The notes under the pieces: model-generated | What the model was told of the DNA's origin: nothing | Databases searched by the model: none | Seen by the model: only the letters and a program-made list of their open reading frames with translations | Source: Caldifarciminota bacterium | Lineage (GTDB): Bacteria; Hydrothermota; Hydrothermia; LBFQ01 | Reading direction: 5' to 3' | Length of the DNA: 40,908 bases | NCBI GenBank assembly: GCA_027002825.1 | Contig: JALWZG010000096.1 | Location: 1-40,908, forward strand | Program-made: the position numbers and the translations under genes | Part shown: piece by piece, positions 35,795 to 40,908 of the stretch | Position numbering within the stretch: the stretch's first letter is position 1 | Layout: every line of letters starts with the position of its first letter

Positions 35795-36803
35795 TCTCCT
35801 TGAGGAAACCCCTCACGTTTTCCTCCCAATTGCAGAGCCTTATCACCTTTTCCTTGTTGAGCCTCCTCGCCTTTTCCCACCACCTCCAGGAGAACACCTC
35901 CTTGAACGCCGTGTACATCTCGCGGGCATCCGGCCGGACCAGTATACCGCTCTCACCGTCCACCCACTCCCTGTTTGCCGGTATATCCGAGACTATGGGA
36001 ACACAACCGCTCGCCATCGCCTCAAGGAGTGAGACCGAGAGTCCATCCCTGTGCGGTATTGATATGCAGAAGTGGGAGCCCCGTAGGACGTTCAGGTAGT
36101 CCTCGTATCTGAGGTTTCCGAGGAACCTAGGGTTTAACAGGAGGTCTCTTGCCGTTTTACCTATCCTCTCGGTTTCCGATCCCCCTTGGAGGTAAATCAC
36201 CTCTATTTCAAAGTCCCTTGATAGCATCTTCAGGAATTTCAGTATTTCCCCGTGGTTGAAGTCCCTTTCGTGCCTCCTTAGGGATACGAATCGCAAGGGG
36301 GATTTGGGTAGGTCTACCAGGTTTGAGAGCCTCACCTTTTGCGGGACGCCGAAGGGTATAACCCTTATCCTTTCGGGGTTTACGCCGAGTTTTTCAAGGA
36401 TTTCACGCATGAAACGGGCGTCCACAACGACGAAATCGTAGGATGAGAGTATGGAGGAGGAGAGCAACCTGTGGAGAGGGGTTTTAAACGTCCACCTCAG
36501 GAGATCGGATCCCCAGACGGCCAACACCTTCCTACCCGTCCTCAGGAATTTACCGATCAACCCGTAGTTGGGTATGAAGTGGGAGAAGACCAGGTCCGGA
36601 GAGAAAAACTCCTCCACCTCCCTGATCCTGGGAATTGCCGCTATGTACTTCAGCTTACCCAGTTTCCCCTCCAAGAACACGGAGTCCCCCCTCAACCCCC
36701 TCTCCAAGGATACGATCAGAACCTCGTTTCCCAACGCCCTCAGCGTGTCGGCCCACCTGTAGGTGTGGTAGGATGAGGCGTCCGCGAGCATGAGTATTCT
36801 CAT
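35781..36803 (-). CDS. family 4 glycosyltransferase
   Basis: A 340-aa GT-B enzyme. The N-terminal domain begins MRILMLADASSYHTYRWADT. The C-terminal domain has IRVIPFGVPQ, then GNLRYEDYLNVLRGSHFCIS, and the donor-binding E-x7-E region SVSLLEAMASGCVPIVSDIP. It probably acts in lipopolysaccharide or other surface polysaccharide synthesis, with donor and acceptor unknown. The ATG overlaps the HicB-like gene stop (ATGA), so it is the last gene of the rpsF-led transcript unless there is an internal promoter. Confidence 0.9.
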   Translation of the reverse strand: MRILMLADASSYHTYRWADTLRALGNEVLIVSLERGLRGDSVFLEGKLGKLKYIAAIPRIREVEEFFSPDLVFSHFIPNYGLIGKFLRTGRKVLAVWGSDLLRWTFKTPLHRLLSSSILSSYDFVVVDARFMREILEKLGVNPERIRVIPFGVPQKVRLSNLVDLPKSPLRFVSLRRHERDFNHGEILKFLKMLSRDFEIEVIYLQGGSETERIGKTARDLLLNPRFLGNLRYEDYLNVLRGSHFCISIPHRDGLSVSLLEAMASGCVPIVSDIPANREWVDGESGILVRPDAREMYTAFKEVFSWRWWEKARRLNKEKVIRLCNWEENVRGFLKEITST

Positions 36804-37081
36804 GCGGTTATAAACCCGCTGTTGTCTACGCTCACGACCATTTTGAGGATTATCACCTCACTCAGGTCCTCGGTTTTTACGCTTATCTCCTTCACGTCTT
36901 CGGGTATGCTTTCGCCGTGGCGTAGGAGGTTCTCAAGGTGTCTCTTCAGTCTGTACTCCCCCTGCTGGACTACGTCGGCGAAGTTCATCCCCCTGACCCT
37001 CAAACCCTTGAACGCGGGGACCTCAAAGACGTAAAACCCCTCCGGATCCAGAACGATCTTAGCCGTGAACTTGAAGACCAT
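36800..37081 (-). CDS. HicB-like small protein without DNA-binding tail
   Basis: A 93-aa protein whose first 65 residues follow the HicB-type half-RNase-H fold: AKIVLDPEGFYVFEVPAFKG, then LRVRGMNFADVVQQGEYRLKRHLENLL and GESIPEDV. This is the pattern of HicB antitoxins. The C-terminus, however, is only 25 residues of strand-like sequence (SEVIILKMVVSVDN), with no ribbon-helix-helix or helix-turn-helix domain, and no HicA toxin is next to it. It is therefore probably a HicB-fold protein of other function. A GGAGGG site precedes the ATG, which follows the upstream stop by 3 bases. Confidence 0.55.
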   Translation of the reverse strand: MVFKFTAKIVLDPEGFYVFEVPAFKGLRVRGMNFADVVQQGEYRLKRHLENLLRHGESIPEDVKEISVKTEDLSEVIILKMVVSVDNSGFITA

Positions 37082-37084
37082 GGG

Positions 37085-37540
37085 TCACCCTCCTTCTATG
37101 GTGTAAAAGGCGTAAAGTATGACAAAGACCACGGCCGAGGATACCAAGATCTCAAACACCCCCCAAGAGGGTGTTTTCTCCGGGGAAATCCCCTCAACCC
37201 TCACGTTCTGCACCTCATGGGGCATTATGTGATCGCTGTAAACCCCCTTTATCTCCTCCCTTATGCCACAGCCGCTCACCAGAGCCTTAAACGTGGCCGT
37301 TCTCCTTATCCTCCAGAGGGATCTCGCGTACACGACCCTACTGTCCACGACGTTGATGAACGTGGTGCAGGGGAGGGGGTTGGAGTATTTAAACCTGATG
37401 TAATCTATTAGGTGCGATGAAAACCCCCCGTTCGCCCTTATGTTCTCCGAAAACTCGCACCGACCCCCTCTGCAGGCGCTGTCAACGGCAGCGTAAAGGA
37501 TTTCCAAATCGTTTGGGGGTAAGAGGAGAAGGAACAGCAT
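37085..37540 (-). CDS. hypothetical protein with C-terminal membrane helix
   Basis: Not recognised. It has 151 aa, with a short hydrophobic start (MLFLLLLPP) that may be a signal or anchor, then a soluble region with four cysteines (SACRGGRC, LPCTT, SGCG) and a final membrane helix at about 125-147 (WGVFEILVSSAVVFVILYAF). The cysteines suggest an exported, disulphide-bonded domain. ATG 37540 lies 3 bases after the bifunctional nuclease stop, with GGAAGG upstream, so it belongs to the rpsF-led operon. Confidence 0.65.
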   Translation of the reverse strand: MLFLLLLPPNDLEILYAAVDSACRGGRCEFSENIRANGGFSSHLIDYIRFKYSNPLPCTTFINVVDSRVVYARSLWRIRRTATFKALVSGCGIREEIKGVYSDHIMPHEVQNVRVEGISPEKTPSWGVFEILVSSAVVFVILYAFYTIEGG

Positions 37541-37543
37541 GCT

Positions 37544-38005
37544 TCAACCTTCCGCCCCCTCCCCCTCCCATTCGCTTCCCTCATCAAGATCCGGAATGTA
37601 CTCCGAGGCCACGTCCATAACGTGTGAGCTTACGAATACGGGAGCGTTTGCCCTCAAGGCCAGGGCTATGGAATCCGAAGGTCTGGCGTCTATGCTGTAC
37701 ATCCTTCCCTCGTGGTTCAGGATTATCCTCGCGTAGTAGGTGCCGTCTATCAGGTCGTTCACTATCACCTTTTCAACCGTCGCACCCAGGGTCTTTATGA
37801 CCTCGTGGAGCAGGTCGTGGGTCAGGGGTCTTGAAAACACCTCGCCGTTCAACGCCATGCTTATGGCCTTGGCCTCAAAGGGCCCTATTATTATGGTGAG
37901 GTGGCGGCTGCCCTCCTTCTCCTTCAGTATGACCGCAAGCCCAACGCCTCCCTCCATCCTGAGGACGGCTACGCCCTTTACCTCAACCTCTATGAGATTT
38001 TTCAT
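37544..38005 (-). CDS. bifunctional nuclease family protein (DUF151)
   Basis: A 153-aa DUF151/BFN-domain protein. LTIIIGPFEAKAISMALNGE, RPLTHDLLHEVIKTLGATVE and YSIDARPSDSIALALRANAP (the RPSDxIALA motif) are characteristic. Plant members have RNase and DNase activity, and the bacterial role is unknown. The C-terminal tail is acidic (DLDEGSEWEGEGAEG). The ATG at 38005 overlaps the rplI stop (GTGATG). GTG 38008, one codon earlier, is an alternative. It is co-transcribed with the ribosomal genes. Confidence 0.9.
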   Translation of the reverse strand: MKNLIEVEVKGVAVLRMEGGVGLAVILKEKEGSRHLTIIIGPFEAKAISMALNGEVFSRPLTHDLLHEVIKTLGATVEKVIVNDLIDGTYYARIILNHEGRMYSIDARPSDSIALALRANAPVFVSSHVMDVASEYIPDLDEGSEWEGEGAEG

Positions 38006-38460
38006 CACTCCTCGGCTTCCACCTTAACCCTTACCTTGGCGATGACTTCGGGATGCAGCTTAACCCCAACCTCAAAGCTTCCGAACTCCCCTATGTTGTC
38101 CTCAAGTAGGACCTGGGAATGTTCCACATCGTACCCCATCTCTTTGAGCTTGCGGGATATGTCCTTGGCGGATACGGAGCCGAAGGGTTTCCCATCTTCG
38201 TTGGCCTTGAGGACGAACAGGAGTTTTTCCTTGGAGAGCCTCTTGGCGAGCTCCTCCATCTTCTTCCTCTTGCGCTTGAGGGAGAGTTCTTTCATCTTCT
38301 TCTGGTTTTCCCACATCTTCAGGACGGAGGGCGTGGCCTCTAAGGCAAGTCCCTTGGGTATGAGGTAGTTCTTGGCATAACCCCACCTGACCCTTACCAC
38401 ATCGCCGGCCTTTCCGAGCTTGGGGACGTCCTGAACGAGTAGGACGTTTACCTGTTTCAT
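38005..38460 (-). CDS. rplI: 50S ribosomal protein L9
   Basis: A 151-aa L9, two-domain with a long central helix. The signature [20 protein letters not shown], then [17 protein letters not shown], is clear, followed by a basic connector helix (residues 48-80) and the C-terminal 23S rRNA-binding domain ([12 protein letters not shown], then [17 protein letters not shown]). The ATG overlaps the rpsR stop (ATGA). The order rpsF-ssb-rpsR-rplI is the classical one. Confidence 0.97.
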   Translation of the reverse strand: MKQVNVLLVQDVPKLGKAGDVVRVRWGYAKNYLIPKGLALEATPSVLKMWENQKKMKELSLKRKRKKMEELAKRLSKEKLLFVLKANEDGKPFGSVSAKDISRKLKEMGYDVEHSQVLLEDNIGEFGSFEVGVKLHPEVIAKVRVKVEAEE

Positions 38461-38651
38461 ACCACGTACTCCTTTATGAAGGGAAGGAGTGCCAGCATGC
38501 GCGCGCGTTTTATCGCACGGGCGAGTCTGCGCTGTTCTTTGGCCGTAAGGCGGGTGTACTTCCGGGGCAGAATTTTGCCCGTCGGTGATATGTACCTCTT
38601 CAAAGTCTCAACGTCTTTGTAGTCAAACGTCCTTTCCTTCCTCTTGCCCAT
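38457..38651 (-). CDS. rpsR: 30S ribosomal protein S18
   Basis: A 64-aa S18, a small basic protein next to S6 on the 30S platform. [20 protein letters not shown] and [20 protein letters not shown] are diagnostic. The N-terminus lacks the cysteine pair seen in some S18 proteins (MGKRKERTF), so it is the zinc-free form. It lies 16 bases after ssb with GGGGGTG before the ATG. Confidence 0.97.
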   Translation of the reverse strand: MGKRKERTFDYKDVETLKRYISPTGKILPRKYTRLTAKEQRRLARAIKRARMLALLPFIKEYVV

Positions 38652-38667
38652 GTTTCACCCCCTTTTT

Positions 38668-39120
38668 TCAAAAAGGCATTTCCTCATCCGGTAGTCCCAC
38701 GTCCTCCTCCGGTGGCAGGTACTCCTCAACGTCAACGGGTACGTCCGGGGCGGCTTCCCTAACCTCCCTCTCCAGGACCTGCACCCTGTAAGCCCTTATC
38801 TCGTAAGTGCTACGCTTTATGCCTTCGCTCTCCCACTCCCTGAAACGCAACCTCCCCTCCACGACCACGGGTGTGCCTTTTTGTAGGCGCTCCTTGAAGC
38901 TCTCGTTGAGGTCGTTTCTGCCGATGGAGTAGAGGACGTCTATGAAAACCGTACTCGTCTTCCACTCGTCTCCACTCCGATAAGGTGTGTCGGAAGCCAT
39001 CCTGAACTTTATGAAGTTCCTACCGTCGGACGTGTTCCTGAGTTCGGCGTCCGAGACCAGTCTTCCGGAGAGGATGATGAAGTTTATGTTCGGCAGCCTC
39101 AAGGTCTTACCCTCTCTCAT
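38668..39120 (-). CDS. ssb: single-stranded DNA-binding protein
   Basis: A 150-aa SSB with one OB fold. NFIILSGRLVSDAELRNTSD, FRMASDTPYRSG, TVFIDVLYSIGR and LQKGTPVVVEGRLRFREWES mark the fold, and the tail ends in DEEMPF, the acidic tip that recruits replication and repair proteins. The ATG overlaps the rpsF stop (ATGA). The order is the usual rpsF-ssb-rpsR. Confidence 0.96.
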   Translation of the reverse strand: MREGKTLRLPNINFIILSGRLVSDAELRNTSDGRNFIKFRMASDTPYRSGDEWKTSTVFIDVLYSIGRNDLNESFKERLQKGTPVVVEGRLRFREWESEGIKRSTYEIRAYRVQVLEREVREAAPDVPVDVEEYLPPEEDVGLPDEEMPF

Positions 39121-39407
39121 GTCTCATCCCTCCGGACGATCATGTACCTGAGGAACTTCCTCATAAGGCGTATGTGCGCGTTCAGGTCATAGGCCACCTG
39201 TGGTGGTGCTTTGAACTGTATGAAGTAATACCTGCCGTGATCTTCCTTCTTTATGGGATAGGCCAGCTCCCTAACACCCCAGTCCTCCTCCCCCAAGATC
39301 TCACCACCTCTTTTGGTGATGAACTCTTTGACCTCCTCTATGGACCCGGCCTGCTCCTCGTCGCTCTGCCGGGGGCTCAAAACAAGAGCCACTTCGTACT
39401 CCCTCAT
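39117..39407 (-). CDS. rpsF: 30S ribosomal protein S6
   Basis: A 96-aa S6, partner of S18 in the 30S platform. MREYEVALVLSPRQSDEEQA, GVRELAYPIKKEDHGRYYFI and LRYMIVRRDE are diagnostic. It is the first gene of a long unit running through ssb, rpsR, rplI, the DUF151 protein, a hypothetical, the HicB-like protein and the glycosyltransferase. ATG 39407 is 8 bases after a perfect TATAAT. A ribosomal operon starting with a leaderless message is notable. Confidence 0.97.
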   Translation of the reverse strand: MREYEVALVLSPRQSDEEQAGSIEEVKEFITKRGGEILGEEDWGVRELAYPIKKEDHGRYYFIQFKAPPQVAYDLNAHIRLMRKFLRYMIVRRDET

Positions 39408-39415
39408 AAGCGTCT

Positions 39416-39421
39416 ATTATA
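39416..39421 (-). promoter_or_regulatory. -10 box of the rpsF operon, leaderless type
   Basis: TATAAT in TTCCGCAGTATAATAGACGC on the minus strand, 8 bases before ATG 39407. The TTCCG-x2-GTATAAT context is shared with the tRNA-Lys, topA-operon and PorV-like gene promoters. Confidence 0.8.
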
Positions 39422-39430
39422 CTGCGGAAA

Positions 39431-40908
39431 CTACTCCCCTTTCAAGAACTTCAGCACAAAGGCGTACCGCATGGCCATCTCCTTCATGTACTGGTAGCGT
39501 CCCGCCCTTCCGAGATGGCCCGCTCCGAGGTCCGTCCAGAGAAGCACCGGGGTGTTGGCGAGGTTGTTCTCGCGCAGTTTCAGGACCCACTTGGCCGGCT
39601 CCCAGTAGCCCACGCGGGGGTCATAAAGGCCCGCCGTGGCCAAAACGGGGGGAAAGCTGTCGGGCTTTACGTTGTCGTAGGGGGAGTAGGACTTTATGTA
39701 CTCGTAGAACTTGGGGTCGTTGGGGTTCCCCCACTCGTCGTACTCCGGCACCGTCAGGGGGAGGTTGGGGTCCAGCATGGTGTTCAGGACGTCCACGAAA
39801 GGCACGACGGCCACGGCCGCCCCGAAGAGGTAGGGCTTCAGGTTCAACGCCCCTCCCACTATTATCCCACCGGCGCTGCCCCCGGTTATGGCGATCTTTC
39901 CCCTGTCCGTCCAGCCGTCTATTATGAGGTACTCCGCCGACTCAACGAAGTCGTATATGCTGTTCTTCTTCTTCAGGAACTTTCCCTCCCTGTGCCACCT
40001 CTCGCCGAACTCCCCTCCGCCCCTTATGTGGGCTATGGCGTAGGCGAAGCCCCTGTCAAGGAGGGAGATGACGTAGCGGTTGAATCGGGGGTCAAAGGGT
40101 GAGCCGTAGGCCCCATAGCCCGTCAGGTAGACCGGGTGCTTCCGGTTTCTCCTGAACTTATCTTTGCGATATACGAGGGTTATGGGGAACTTTACACCGT
40201 CGTAGCTGCGCGCCCAGAGTCTGACCACACGGTACTTCTTGGGGTCGTAGTTGGGTACAGGCTCCTGCCAGCGTTTGCGGAGTTTCCCCGTCTTTACGTT
40301 GTAGAAGTATATGCTGCTGGGGGTCGTGGGGGAGGTGTAGTGTATGCGGATGCTGTCTGTGTTGTACTCGTAGTTTCCGGATAGGCTCACCGTATAGGCG
40401 GCCTCTTTGAACTTCACCCGGTGGGTCCTGCTGGTTTTCTTCTCGTATATCCTTATGGCCTTAAGGCCGTTGTACCTCTCCTGGAGGGCTATGAAGTCCT
40501 TGAAGACGGTTATGTCCTCAATCGGGACGTCCTCCTCCTGTGGGATGATGACCCTCTCCTCACCTGTCCTCTCGTCCATCTCAAGGACCCTGTAGTTGGG
40601 GGCGTCCTCGTTCGTGAGGACGTAGAACTTCCCGTCCCCGTGATAGACCCAGTACTTAACCCCCTTCTTCCTCGGATAGAAGTCCCTCCTGTAGGGGTAT
40701 ATTAGGGCGGTGATGTTGCTCTCGGTGTTCCCGGACGTGGCGAAGACGTACCCGTCAAGGGAGGAGTATGCCCATACGAAATAGGATTCGTCGTCGTCCC
40801 GGAAAAGCTCTCTGTCGTTTTTGAGGTCGTCTCCTATCTCGTGTAGAAGTACCCTGTAGGGCCGTTTCGTCTTCTCCGTCTCAACGATGTATATGAGCCT
40901 GTTGTCCC
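39431..40908 (-). CDS. prolyl oligopeptidase family serine peptidase (S9), 5' end beyond window
   Basis: At least 492 codons are open from the window edge to the stop. The first in-frame ATG inside the window (40579) is not the start, because coding sequence continues upstream (RLIYIVETEKTKRPYRVLLH, SSLDGYVFATSGNTESNITA), typical of the beta-propeller of oligopeptidase B. The C-terminal hydrolase domain has the Ser nucleophile in ITGGSAGGIIVGGAL, the Asp in GLYDPRVGYWEP and the His in GAGHLGRAGRY. Substrates are short peptides cut after proline or basic residues, depending on subfamily. It lies 23 bases downstream of nothing on its own strand except the next operon's promoter, and its own promoter is outside. 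Confidence 0.92.
   Translation of the reverse strand, partial: DNRLIYIVETEKTKRPYRVLLHEIGDDLKNDRELFRDDDESYFVWAYSSLDGYVFATSGNTESNITALIYPYRRDFYPRKKGVKYWVYHGDGKFYVLTNEDAPNYRVLEMDERTGEERVIIPQEEDVPIEDITVFKDFIALQERYNGLKAIRIYEKKTSRTHRVKFKEAAYTVSLSGNYEYNTDSIRIHYTSPTTPSSIYFYNVKTGKLRKRWQEPVPNYDPKKYRVVRLWARSYDGVKFPITLVYRKDKFRRNRKHPVYLTGYGAYGSPFDPRFNRYVISLLDRGFAYAIAHIRGGGEFGERWHREGKFLKKKNSIYDFVESAEYLIIDGWTDRGKIAITGGSAGGIIVGGALNLKPYLFGAAVAVVPFVDVLNTMLDPNLPLTVPEYDEWGNPNDPKFYEYIKSYSPYDNVKPDSFPPVLATAGLYDPRVGYWEPAKWVLKLRENNLANTPVLLWTDLGAGHLGRAGRYQYMKEMAMRYAFVLKFLKGE

Overview
The window looks like a chromosomal segment of a thermophilic, probably anaerobic, Gram-negative-type bacterium from an FCB-like or WOR-3/Hydrothermota-like lineage. 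That placement is inferred. The evidence is a PorV-like outer-membrane protein, a secreted repeat protein with a T9SS-type C-terminal sorting domain, lipoproteins with clear lipoboxes, a pyruvate:ferredoxin oxidoreductase operon, ThyX instead of ThyA, and Arg/Glu/Lys-rich proteins. Gene packing is very tight, with many ATGA or TGATG overlaps and several overlapping convergent gene pairs. No rRNA, CRISPR array, insertion sequence or integrase is visible.

Layout. 43-3254 (minus): a small one-helix protein, topA, murJ, then tRNA-Lys. 3290-4101: remains of a phosphoribosyltransferase joined to a nuclease-like domain. 4112-4956: a histidine-rich membrane protein coupled to a lipoprotein with two haem c motifs. 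4958-6339 (minus): a phosphoribosyltransferase and a solitary RAMP-like protein. 6481-8464: RseP and SurE, convergent. 8512-10157 (minus): a tandem pair of YfdX-like proteins. 10252-13014: a hypothetical protein, methylmalonyl-CoA epimerase, a radical SAM protein, a membrane-anchored SDH/Clp-class protease and CopZ. 13044-16935 (minus): the SBBP/T9SS protein, a GT2 glycosyltransferase and a hypothetical membrane protein. 16979-23307: mazG, cutA, a GT-C-like membrane protein, ThyX with a zinc ribbon, a hypothetical protein, a PorV-like protein, a response regulator with a DUF4388-like domain, and pyrE. 23312-24703 (minus): a ClC channel. 24814-25002: a decayed TM1410/GH114 gene. 25112-29470: porC, a porD-flavoprotein fusion, porA, porB, then a terminator. 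29566-35794: lipoproteins, a stand-alone rplE, a non-catalytic M16 protein, a hypothetical protein, pyrF and sufS. 35781-39407 (minus): rpsF-ssb-rpsR-rplI, a bifunctional nuclease, a hypothetical protein, a HicB-like protein and a GT4 glycosyltransferase. 39431-end (minus): a prolyl oligopeptidase, cut by the window edge.

The strongest overall signal is regulatory. More than twenty genes at the head of transcription units have a -10-like hexamer (TAAAAT, TAGAAT, TACAAT or TATAAT, often inside CACCTTAnAAT) only 6-9 bases before an ATG, GTG or TTG, and no Shine-Dalgarno sequence. Transcription would therefore start at or next to the start codon, which means leaderless mRNAs. Genes inside operons use ordinary Shine-Dalgarno sites or stop-start overlaps. 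I used this rule to move several starts. SurE, for example, then begins exactly at its family N-terminus, from a TTG codon.

Other points of interest are rplE away from its usual ribosomal operon, the RAMP protein with no CRISPR locus, the ThyX zinc ribbon, the flavoprotein inserted into PorD, and two gene remnants caught partway through decay.
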